64,000 nt of DNA from Solirubrobacteraceae bacterium (GTDB taxonomy: Bacteria > Actinomycetota > Thermoleophilia > Solirubrobacterales > Solirubrobacteraceae), in the NCBI GenBank assembly GCA_030447275.1, contig JAUJPF010000012.1, forward strand, positions 1 through 64,000, in the 5' to 3' direction. This document shows positions 30,400 through 37,152 of the stretch, piece after piece. Within the stretch, counting starts at the first letter, position 1. Each line of letters opens with the position of its first letter. Made by a program: the position numbers and the translations under genes. The notes beneath the pieces are model-generated. The model searched no databases. It saw only the letters and a list, made by a program, of their open reading frames with translations, and had not been told where the DNA came from.

Positions 30400-32135
30400 G
30401 CCGCCTCGTCGGCGCGCCACTGCGCCAGCGGCTCGATCTCGCCGTCGGCGACGAGCTGACCGCACAGGCGGCGCTGCACCTTCCCGCTCGTCGTCTTCGG
30501 GACCGAGGACGGCTCGCACAGCGCGATCCACTTGAGCTGGAGCTCGTGCTCGTCGGCCACGCGCCTCCTGACCGCGGCCATCACGTCGTCGAGCGTCGCG
30601 TCGCCGGGCGCGATCTCGAGCGCGATCGCCGCCTCGCCGCCTCCGTCGACGGCGAAGGCGGCGCTGCAGTGCGGGCGCAGCAGCGGATGGGCCGCCTCTG
30701 CGCTCGCCTCGATGTCGTGCGGGTGGTGGTTGCGGCCCGCGACGATCAGCAGGTCCTTGATGCGGCCCGCGACCAGCAGCTCGTCGCCGCGCACGAGGCC
30801 GAGGTCGCCGGTGCGCAGAAAGCGCGTCCCGGGACGCCCCGCGAGCTCCGCCCCGAACAGCTCGGCGGTCTGGTCGGGCTGCTTCCAGTAGCCGGCGGCA
30901 ACGCTCGGCCCCGCGAACCAGATCTCCCCGATCTCGTTCTCGCGTGCCGGAGCGCGGGTGGCCGGATCGACGATCGCGAGCTCGTGGTCGGGGCCCGGCC
31001 GGCCGCAGCCCACGAGCTCGACTGCGTCCGCAGCCCCGGTCGGGGCCTCCGCGCGGCCGGCGCGCAGCCCGGCGGCGCTCAACGGCACGATCGTGGGCTC
31101 ATCCTCGCGCGGAGCCGCCGTGACCATCAGCGTCGCCTCGGCGAGGCCGTAACAGGGGAAGAACGCGCTGCGCCGGAATCCGCACGGCCCGAACGCGGAG
31201 CTGAAGTCGTCGAGCGTCCGCGCCAGGATCGGCTCGGCGCCGTTGAACGCGACCTCCCACGAGCTCAGGTCGAGCGCCTCGCGCGCCTCCGGAGCGATGC
31301 GCCGGACGCAGAGGTCGTACCCGAAGTTCGGGCCGCCGGAGTGGGTGATCCGGTAGCGCGTGATCGCCTCGAGCCAGAGGGCGGGGCGCTTGATCACGCT
31401 GATGGGCGACGTCAGGTACCCCTCGAAGCCGGCGTACACGGGCTGGAGGATGCACCCGATCAGGCCCATGTCGTGATACGGCGGCAGCCACGAGTAGCCG
31501 CGGACGTCGTCGGAGTTGCCGAACGCGCGTGCGATGGCCTCCGAGTGCTCGACGAGGTTGCCGTGCGTCAGCATCACGCCGCGCGGGTCTCCGGTCGAGC
31601 CGGAGGTGTACTGGAGGAAGGCCACCTCGTCGGGACGCCCCACGTAGGGAGCGGCGTCGCCCGGCGGCGTCGCTCCGGCGTCCTCGGGCGCGATCCAGAC
31701 CGCTTGCGCCAGCGCCTGATCGCCCTCGAGGAAGCCCTGGGCGGCGTCCCTCATGGCGGCCGGCGCGATGACGGCATGGGCGTCCGCGTCCGCCGCGATC
31801 GCGAGCAGGCGGGGCAGCGTGCGGTGCAGGCGCTTCGGCTGCGGCGGCGCCGCGCACACGCCGATCGCGCCCGCGTGGAAGCACGCGTACACCGACACGA
31901 CGTAGTCGAGCCCGGGCGGGAGCAGCAGCAGCACCCGAGCGCCAGCGGGCAGCCGCTCGCGCAGCAGCGCGGCGAGCGCGAGCGCGCGGCCGTGGAGCTC
32001 GGAGAAGCTGAACGACTCGCCCTCGACCCCGCCGTCGTCCAGCCACCGGAACGCAAGGTCGTCGGGGCGCCCCTCGGCCCGGACGTGCAGGACCTCGCTG
32101 AAGGTCCGTGCGGCTAGCTTGCGGTCGACTGCCAC
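30396..32135 (-). CDS. Fatty acyl-AMP ligase (FAAL)-like adenylation enzyme
   Basis: A 579-residue adenylate-forming enzyme that should activate a carboxylic acid as an acyl-AMP and load it on the carrier protein encoded immediately upstream. The P-loop is LQYTSGSTGDPRGVMLTHGNL near residue 165. The FAAL-typical SWLPPYHDMGLIG, the FNGAEPI core and YGLAEATLMV follow, then RTGDLGLV and the C-terminal Lys region PKTTSGKVQRR. GTG 32135 lies within the last codons of the carrier gene (22-base overlap). The acid may be fatty or a cluster-made acid such as a pantoyl or phosphonoacyl unit; the pocket cannot be read by eye. Confidence 0.9.
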   Translation of the reverse strand: MAVDRKLAARTFSEVLHVRAEGRPDDLAFRWLDDGGVEGESFSFSELHGRALALAALLRERLPAGARVLLLLPPGLDYVVSVYACFHAGAIGVCAAPPQPKRLHRTLPRLLAIAADADAHAVIAPAAMRDAAQGFLEGDQALAQAVWIAPEDAGATPPGDAAPYVGRPDEVAFLQYTSGSTGDPRGVMLTHGNLVEHSEAIARAFGNSDDVRGYSWLPPYHDMGLIGCILQPVYAGFEGYLTSPISVIKRPALWLEAITRYRITHSGGPNFGYDLCVRRIAPEAREALDLSSWEVAFNGAEPILARTLDDFSSAFGPCGFRRSAFFPCYGLAEATLMVTAAPREDEPTIVPLSAAGLRAGRAEAPTGAADAVELVGCGRPGPDHELAIVDPATRAPARENEIGEIWFAGPSVAAGYWKQPDQTAELFGAELAGRPGTRFLRTGDLGLVRGDELLVAGRIKDLLIVAGRNHHPHDIEASAEAAHPLLRPHCSAAFAVDGGGEAAIALEIAPGDATLDDVMAAVRRRVADEHELQLKWIALCEPSSVPKTTSGKVQRRLCGQLVADGEIEPLAQWRADEAA

Positions 32136-32416
32136 CCTGCGCCCGCCTCCTCCGCGCGAGAGGCCTCGCGCTTCGCCAGCACGACCTGCTCGACGTCGCG
32201 GACCGTGTCGACGTCGTAGTCGTCGTCGCCCACCGCGAGGCCGAACTCCGCCTCGAGCACTCCGGCCAGCTCGAGCAGGCCGAGCGAGTCGTAGCCGAGG
32301 TCGAGGCGCAGCGACGTGTCCGCGTCGACGCTGATCGCGCGCAGGGGCGCCAGATCCATCACGACCGCTCGCACACGGTCGCGCACGACAGCTGCGTCCA
32401 CCTGAGCCTCCGCCAC
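32114..32416 (-). CDS. Acyl carrier protein
   Basis: A 100-residue carrier protein with the phosphopantetheine attachment Ser in LGYDSLGLLELAG near residue 44, inside a four-helix-bundle pattern. It heads the eight-gene operon and overlaps the acyl-AMP ligase gene, its probable loading partner. The GTG start at 32416 lies 6 bases after a possible -10 element, so translation may be leaderless. No phosphopantetheinyl transferase gene is seen in the window. Confidence 0.9.
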   Translation of the reverse strand: MAEAQVDAAVVRDRVRAVVMDLAPLRAISVDADTSLRLDLGYDSLGLLELAGVLEAEFGLAVGDDDYDVDTVRDVEQVVLAKREASRAEEAGAGWQSTAS

Positions 32417-32423
32417 TCGCGCA

Positions 32424-32452
32424 CCCTAACCGCTGTCGGCCCGCGAACACAA
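32424..32452 (-). promoter_or_regulatory. Candidate promoter of the ACP operon
   Basis: On the minus strand TTGTGT and TTAGGG are spaced 17 bases apart, with the ACP GTG 7 bases after the -10. No ribosome-binding site is visible. The match is fair only. Confidence 0.3.
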
Positions 32453-32507
32453 GGGGCCCTGAGCAGTATGCGCATCGCTTGCGCAGAAGGGTAGACTCGG
32501 TGCTCAG

Positions 32508-32951
32508 GTGCCCGTTGTCGAACTGGACATCGAGATCCGTGCCCCCGCCGCGCGCGTGTGGGACGCGGTCGTCGACGTGGAGCGCTATCCCGAGTCGATG
32601 GAGAACGTCCGCTCGGTCGAGCTACGCGCCGTGGAGAGCCGCGAGCTGCGGCGCACCGCCTGGTCCGTGATCCTCAAGGGCTCGATCCTCCAGTGGGAGG
32701 AGGAGGAGCACCTCGACCACGACCAGCGTGTGATCCGGTTTCATCAGGTCAAGGGCGACATGGAGGTGTTCACCGGCGAGTGGGTCCTCGAGGAGCGCGG
32801 CTCGGCCCTGACGAACGTTCGCCTCCAGATCACCTTCGAGATCGGCATCCCCCTGCTGGCGGACATGCTCAACCCGGTCGCTCAGCGGTCGCTGCAGGAG
32901 AACTGCGCGGACATGCTGCGCGGCGTCGAGCGCGAGTCGCTGACGGCATAG
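32508..32951 (+). CDS. SRPBCC/polyketide-cyclase-fold protein
   Basis: A 147-residue START-like protein. It begins ELDIEIRAPAARVWDAVVDVERYPESM, the family N-terminal pattern, and ends in a long helix (LLADMLNPVAQRSLQENCADML). Such proteins bind hydrophobic ligands, and some act as aromatases or quinone chaperones. It diverges from the ACP operon with 91 bases between starts and converges with the next methyltransferase. A TAGACT element 10 bases before the GTG may be its -10. Function is unknown. Confidence 0.85.
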   Translation: MPVVELDIEIRAPAARVWDAVVDVERYPESMENVRSVELRAVESRELRRTAWSVILKGSILQWEEEEHLDHDQRVIRFHQVKGDMEVFTGEWVLEERGSALTNVRLQITFEIGIPLLADMLNPVAQRSLQENCADMLRGVERESLTA

Positions 32952-32955
32952 CCCG

Positions 32956-32967
32956 CCCGCGCGCGGG
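32956..32967. terminator. GC-only palindrome between convergent genes
   Basis: The 12-base perfect palindrome CCCGCGCGCGGG fills most of the 18-base gap between two convergent stop codons. It could act as a bidirectional hairpin, but there is no U-tract and in such GC-rich DNA it may be chance. Confidence 0.2.
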
Positions 32968-32969
32968 GC

Positions 32970-33737
32970 TCAGAGGTCGGCGATCACGATCCGGTAGCCC
33001 AGATCGAGCTCGTCCAGGTCGAGCAGCCGCGCGTGCCGGCTCTGCCAGAGCCCGCTCGCCAAGTCGGCCGCGAGGCGCGCGATGCCGCCGGCCACCTCGT
33101 CCGCGTCGAGGCGGGCGAAGACGGAGATGCCCGCTCGGACGCGGGGATCGAGGTAGGCCTCGGACCGCCGCCAGAACGCGCCGTAGAAGCCGTCGACGCA
33201 GTCGTGCGGGATCGGGAACGGCGCGATGCGGACGGACCCCCCGAGCTCCGCGGCGAGCTCGTCCTCCCAGAAGCCCGGCGCGCGGTACCGCGGCGGGAAG
33301 AGCCGCACGAAGCCGGGCAGGTAGTCCGTGGTGAGCCAGAAGCGCGCGGCGGCGGAGGGAGCCGCGTTGCACAGCACGACCCGGCGGCGCGCCACCCGGC
33401 GCAGCTCGCGCAGCCCGCGGACGCGCGCCGTCCAGTGATGGTCGGTGAGCACGGCCAGCGCAGCGTCGAAGCTCGCGTCGGCGAACGGCAGCTCCTCCGC
33501 CCGTGCCTGCACGGCAGGCGCGGCGCCGGCCGGACGCTGCTCGATCATCACCCGCGACGGCTCCACCGCCACCACCGGCACGCCGCCGGGCTCGTACGCT
33601 CCCGCCCCGGCGCCGACGTTCAGCACGCTGCGCGCGTCGCCCAGCGCGTCGTGAAGAGCGCGCGCCAGGCGCGGGTCGGGGCGGCGCGTCCCCGTGTACC
33701 CCCTGCCGATCGCGTCGTAGGTCGCTAGGCCGGCCAT
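32970..33737 (-). CDS. Class I SAM-dependent methyltransferase
   Basis: A 255-residue methyltransferase-fold protein. Motif I is SVLNVGAGAGAYEPGG (with Asn in place of the usual Asp), then VVAVEPSRVMIEQ and LPFADASFDAALAVLTDHHW. The family includes proteins acting on small molecules. It is converging with the SRPBCC gene and lies outside the phosphonate operons, so I place it in the chromosomal flank. Substrate is unknown. Confidence 0.85.
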   Translation of the reverse strand: MAGLATYDAIGRGYTGTRRPDPRLARALHDALGDARSVLNVGAGAGAYEPGGVPVVAVEPSRVMIEQRPAGAAPAVQARAEELPFADASFDAALAVLTDHHWTARVRGLRELRRVARRRVVLCNAAPSAAARFWLTTDYLPGFVRLFPPRYRAPGFWEDELAAELGGSVRIAPFPIPHDCVDGFYGAFWRRSEAYLDPRVRAGISVFARLDADEVAGGIARLAADLASGLWQSRHARLLDLDELDLGYRIVIADL

Positions 33738-33779
33738 GGCGTGTCGGATGCTACGCCCCCGCCGAAGCGGGGGCGGCTC

Positions 33780-34679
33780 TCAGCCCAGGAGCAGCGGGAG
33801 CGGGTCGATCGGCGTCCCGTGGCGGCGCACCTCGAAGTGCAGGTGCGGCCCGGTCGAGCGGCCGGTCGAGCCGACGCGCCCGATCGTGACGCCGCCGCTG
33901 ACCGGCTGCCCGGGGAGAACGGCGACGCTGCTCAGGTGCGCGTACCAGGACTCGAAGCCGAGCCGGTGCCCGACGATGACGAGGTTGCCGTAGCCGAAGG
34001 CGTTGTAGCCCGCGGAGCGCACGACGCCGACGCCGCCCGCGCCGACGGGCGTCCCGGTGGGCACGGGGAAGTCGAGGCCGTGGTGGGGCCGGCCGCCGCG
34101 CATGCCGAACCCGTCGGTGATCGGCGAGCGGAGCGGGCGGAGGAAGCGGACCGGCGTGCCGGCGGCGGGCGACGAGGCGACAGAGCGCCTGCGGCCGCGC
34201 GAGCGCAGTGCCCGCAGCGTCGCCGGGCCGGCCACGCCGTCGACGCCGAGGCCGCGGCGGCGCTGGCACGTGCGGACGGCCGCGGCGGTGCCGGGGCCGA
34301 AGCCGCCGTCGATCGAGCGCGGGCCGCACCCGCGGCGGCGCAGGAGGAACTGGAGCGCGGCGACGTCCCACCCGCGGTGCCCGCTGCGCATCGTGCGCGA
34401 GCCGAGCCGCGGGCGCCCGCGGCGGCCGAGCGCGCGCCGCGTCCGCGGGCCGGCGATGCCGTCGACGGGGAGATGGCGGCGGCGCTGGAGCCGGCGCACG
34501 GCGCGCCGCGTGCGCGGGCCGGCGACGCCGTCGATGCCGCCGCCGTAGAGGTGCAGGGCGCGCAGGGCGACCTGGAGCGCCGCGGTGTCCGAGCTCACGC
34601 GAGCGTGTGCTGGTGGCGCGGGCGCCATGAGCGCCGCGATCGCCGCGCATGCGGCAGCCGTTCGGGTTCCCCGAGCCAT
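33780..34679 (-). CDS. Secreted M23 peptidase with two peptidoglycan-binding domains
   Basis: A 299-residue exported zinc metallopeptidase. Residues 1-26 form a signal peptide ending PPAHA. Two PG_binding_1 repeats follow, each ending in a DGVAGPxTxRAL-type motif (about residues 33-85 and 105-165), then an M23/LytM domain. In the last, HHGLDF carries the first His and Asp, YAHLSS the second element and GPHLHFEV the last His. It should cleave peptide stems or cross-bridges of peptidoglycan. It is unusually rich in Arg between domains. All zinc-site residues are present, so it should be active. Confidence 0.92.
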   Translation of the reverse strand: MARGTRTAAACAAIAALMAPAPPAHARVSSDTAALQVALRALHLYGGGIDGVAGPRTRRAVRRLQRRRHLPVDGIAGPRTRRALGRRGRPRLGSRTMRSGHRGWDVAALQFLLRRRGCGPRSIDGGFGPGTAAAVRTCQRRRGLGVDGVAGPATLRALRSRGRRRSVASSPAAGTPVRFLRPLRSPITDGFGMRGGRPHHGLDFPVPTGTPVGAGGVGVVRSAGYNAFGYGNLVIVGHRLGFESWYAHLSSVAVLPGQPVSGGVTIGRVGSTGRSTGPHLHFEVRRHGTPIDPLPLLLG

Positions 34680-34766
34680 CCGCCCGATGCTCGGCGGGGG
34701 CCCGGGGCGCTTGCGGCCCGTCGGCGGCCTTGCACGGGAACCCGTCCGAAAGGCGCGGTGGGGCGG

Positions 34767-35030
34767 CTAGCTCGCGCGCGCGACGGTGAACGTGCCGCGG
34801 GGCTCGACGACGAGGCTCGCGCCCACCGTGACGACGCGCACCGCGACGTCCTCGCACTCGGGGCAGCGGAGCACGGCGCCCGCGCCGTGGTACGCGCGGT
34901 GGTCGGCCATCGGGCGCTCGGCGCCGCACGAGTGGCAGCGGCGGACGATGCTCGTCGCGTCGACGGCGAGCACCTCTGCGAGCAGACCGGCCATCGCGTT
35001 GCCGTCGGTGTGCTGGTCGTCCATGGTCAT
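34767..35030 (-). CDS. DUF6510-like zinc-ribbon protein
   Basis: An 87-residue protein with two CxxC pairs (CHSCGAERP and CPECED) typical of a zinc ribbon. From memory it matches DUF6510, which is usually encoded next to a sulfite-oxidase-like molybdoenzyme and a ferredoxin reductase. The ATG overlaps the reductase stop as ATGA, consistent with that operon. Function is unknown; assembly or electron transfer of the molybdoenzyme is a guess. In this genome copy the molybdoenzyme is reduced to a remnant. Confidence 0.8.
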   Translation of the reverse strand: MTMDDQHTDGNAMAGLLAEVLAVDATSIVRRCHSCGAERPMADHRAYHGAGAVLRCPECEDVAVRVVTVGASLVVEPRGTFTVARAS

Positions 35031-35773
35031 CCTCCGGTGGGGCCGAAGCGCTCGGCGTGGATACGGCGGGGCTCGTGGCCGGCGGCGACGAGGTCCTGCG
35101 TGACGGCCTCGACGAACGGCGTCGGGCCGCAGACGAAGCAGTTCGATCCGGGCGGGGCGCCGAGCGCGGCGAGCATGGCGGCGTCGACCCGGCGCTTCCA
35201 CCCGGTCCAGCCGGCCGGCGGCTCGCGCGTGTAGTTGCGAGCGATGATCAGGCGGTCGGCGGGCTGGAGCGCGGGCTGGAGCGCGGCGAGCTCCTCGCGG
35301 TAGAGGAGGTCGTCGTCGGAGCGCGCGGAGACGAGCAGTCGAGTCTCGGCGTCGCTGCCGTGCGCGGCGCGGTGGCGGACCATCGCCATGAGCGGGACGA
35401 GCCCGCTGCCGCCGCCGACGAGCAGCAGCGGCCCGCCCTCGTCGACCGACCAGCTGAAGTGCCCGCCGACGGGGCCGCGGATGTCGAGCGGGTCGCCGGA
35501 GCGCAGCTCGTCGAGGAGGTACGGCGAGACCTCGCCGTCGTCGACGCGGACGATCGTGAGCTGGAGCGTCGCGTCCTCGGGCGCCGACGCGATCGAGTAC
35601 GAGCGCTGCGCCTGGTAGCCGTCTTCCGCGGTCAGGCGCAGGTCGACGTGCTGGCCGGCGCGGTGGCCTGGCCAGCCGGGGACGCCGAGGTTGAGCGACC
35701 GCGCCCGGGGCGAGGCCGCGACGACGTCGCGCACGGTCGCCGTGCGCCAGACGACCCGCGGGCCGGGCGTCAG
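35027..35773 (-). CDS. FAD-dependent ferredoxin reductase-like oxidoreductase
   Basis: About 248 residues of an FNR-superfamily protein. The FAD-binding RSYSIASAPED lies near residue 60, the NAD-binding GGGSGLVPLMAMVRH near 115, and the C-terminal CGPTPFVEAV near 225. These proteins serve as electron donors, here expected for a sulfite-oxidase-like molybdoenzyme. No ATG, GTG or TTG exists between the end of the molybdoenzyme remnant and the first conserved strand. The 4-base overlapping CTG at 35773 or a GTG at 35733 must serve, and I use the CTG to retain the first strand (VVWRTATVRDV). Confidence 0.82.
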   Translation of the reverse strand: MTPGPRVVWRTATVRDVVAASPRARSLNLGVPGWPGHRAGQHVDLRLTAEDGYQAQRSYSIASAPEDATLQLTIVRVDDGEVSPYLLDELRSGDPLDIRGPVGGHFSWSVDEGGPLLLVGGGSGLVPLMAMVRHRAAHGSDAETRLLVSARSDDDLLYREELAALQPALQPADRLIIARNYTREPPAGWTGWKRRVDAAMLAALGAPPGSNCFVCGPTPFVEAVTQDLVAAGHEPRRIHAERFGPTGG

Positions 35774-35862
35774 TCGCTCCAGTACCGCTGCTCGCGCCAG
35801 GGGTCGGCGTAGTGGTGGTAGCCGGCGGCCTCCCAGAAGCCCGGGACGTCGTCGACCGTCCC
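35770..35862 (-). pseudogene. C-terminal remnant of a sulfite-oxidase-like molybdopterin oxidoreductase
   Basis: The last 30 codons read VDDVPGFWEAAGYHHYADP followed by WREQRYWSD and a stop, which is the usual C-terminus of actinobacterial sulfite-oxidase-like molybdoenzymes. Everything upstream of this piece belongs to a different protein in another frame. The position ahead of the reductase and DUF6510 genes is where an intact copy would lie. The gene has therefore lost nearly all of its length. Confidence 0.7.
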
Positions 35863-36089
35863 GCGCCGCGAGCTCGGCGACCGTCCCGTCGAGGTCGGCG
35901 ACGAAGAGCGTGACGACCGCGCTTCCCGCCTCGGGGTGCTCCACGATGTAGATCGAACGGTCGTCGGCGACCGTCCAGACCGCTTCGGTCTCGTGCGGAA
36001 AGAACGACGGCTCGCCGAGGAGGCGCTCGTACCACGGGCGAGCCGCGTCGAAGCTCCTGACGCGGGATGCCGGCGAAGAGGTGCGTCAT
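35861..36089 (-). pseudogene. Truncated and frameshifted VOC/glyoxalase-fold gene
   Basis: The start MTHLFAGIP is followed, after a change of frame near 36060, by a readable stretch including PWYERLLGEPSFFPHETEAV, then YIVEHPEAGSAVVTLFVAD. This is the first two-thirds of a single-domain VOC (glyoxalase/dioxygenase fold) protein. It breaks off at about 35861 where the molybdoenzyme remnant begins. Two lesions, a frameshift and a missing C-terminus, make it a pseudogene unless they are assembly errors. Confidence 0.65.
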
Positions 36090-36157
36090 CGCGATCTCGT
36101 CGGTTCGGGTAGATCGGCTCGAGCACGGGCCGGCGGGGCCGACGGCCGAAACCCCTC

Positions 36158-36643
36158 TCACGTCGCGGTTCGCCGCTGCTCGAAGCCCGCGAGCGAATCG
36201 TCGAGGAGCTCGGCCCAGCGGTCGCTCTTCGGCGCAACTCCCCACTCGGCGATGAGGTCGCGCAGGACCAATTCGAAGGCCACGCGCGCCGTCGGCAGAT
36301 GCAAGCGCTGGAGGGCTTTCGCCGCGAGGTCGCCGCCCCGCGGTTCGGTCCATCGTGCACGGACGTGCAGGTGGCCGAGGGCGTAGGGGTAGCCGCGCGG
36401 GCGCTCGCGCAGGTACTCCCAGCGGACCAGCCACGACTCGTGGGGCTCGTCGGCCTGCAGGACGTAGCGATAGGAGGCGGTGTGCGCCTTGTCGTCGACG
36501 GCGTCGACCTCGTGCTCGACGTAGAGACGGAGACCGGTCCGGTGCAGGGCGAGCGAGACGGGGCGAGCTTCGTGGACGCACGCGATCAGAAAGCGCGTCG
36601 GCAAGTGCGGGCGCGGCAGCAGGGTCAGCCGCGCGTCAGACAC
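36158..36643 (-). CDS. Uncharacterised protein, second gene of a two-gene module
   Basis: A protein of about 161 residues from GTG 36643 that I do not recognise. It has a beta-rich N-terminal half (TRFLIACVHEARPVSLALH, then LRLYVEHEVDAV) and a helical C-terminus (VLRDLIAEWGVAPKSDRWAELL). Coding-like composition extends about 15 codons upstream of the GTG without another start codon, so the start is uncertain. It follows the 82-residue gene at 36693, so the two may be a toxin-antitoxin-like pair. No nuclease or kinase motif supports a specific class. Confidence 0.6.
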   Translation of the reverse strand: MSDARLTLLPRPHLPTRFLIACVHEARPVSLALHRTGLRLYVEHEVDAVDDKAHTASYRYVLQADEPHESWLVRWEYLRERPRGYPYALGHLHVRARWTEPRGGDLAAKALQRLHLPTARVAFELVLRDLIAEWGVAPKSDRWAELLDDSLAGFEQRRTAT

Positions 36644-36692
36644 CGTGCCGTTGAGGACGGTGTTCAGGTGGTCGGCGAAGCCTTGGGCGACG

Positions 36693-36941
36693 CTACGCGG
36701 CGGGGCGATGACCGTTGCTGGGAGCCGTCGCGATGGGGCCGCCGTCGCCGACGCCCACCAGGCCGGCCAGCGCGAACGCCTCCGGGTGGTCCCAATCGAT
36801 CTCACCGGCGTTGACACGCTCGACGAACTCGTCCAGCGACAGGCCGATGCGCGCGCGGACCTCGTGGTCGAGGAACGCGCGGTACTCGTCGCCGTCCATG
36901 TCGAGGATCGGGGTGCCTGCTTCGGTGTAAGTGGTGACCAT
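36693..36941 (-). CDS. Small acidic protein, first gene of a two-gene module
   Basis: An 82-residue acidic protein, MVTTYTEAGTPILDMDGDEY at the start and LSLDEFVERVNAGEIDWDHPE in the middle. It has no signal peptide or membrane segment. It lies directly upstream of the unknown 161-residue protein, and its size and charge fit an antitoxin-like or regulatory partner. This is inference from layout only; the family is not recognised. Confidence 0.6.
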   Translation of the reverse strand: MVTTYTEAGTPILDMDGDEYRAFLDHEVRARIGLSLDEFVERVNAGEIDWDHPEAFALAGLVGVGDGGPIATAPSNGHRPAA

Positions 36942-37013
36942 CGGATCGCCTCGCTGTGCAGGATGGTATCGGCGTCGGACGGATCAGGCTCAAGCGGGCG
37001 TGGCGGCGTGAAG

Positions 37014-37087
37014 GGTGAGCGACGGGACTCGAACCCGCGACATCCTGGACCACAACCAGGTGCTCTACCAGCTGAGCTACGCCCACC
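37014..37087 (-). tRNA. tRNA-His (anticodon GTG)
   Basis: On the minus strand the cloverleaf folds with a 7-bp acceptor stem (GTGGGCG with CGCTCAC, one G-T pair). The D-stem is GCTC/GAGC, the anticodon stem CCTGG/CCAGG encloses the loop TTGTGGT, and the T-arm reads GCGGG TTCGAGT CCCGT. The anticodon GTG reads histidine codons. An extra G precedes the acceptor stem opposite the discriminator C, the G-1:C73 pair specific to tRNA-His. The CCA end is not encoded. Confidence 0.93.
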
Positions 37088-37152
37088 AAGCGCCGGCGAA
37101 GGGTATCGGCTCCGACCGGGGTCGAGGGGCCGCGGCGCTACCTTGCGGCGCG

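Noticed and set aside
34057-34630. Arg/Pro-rich plus-strand ORFs opposite the M23 peptidase
   Set aside because: They are shadows of the Arg-rich inter-domain linkers of the peptidase gene.
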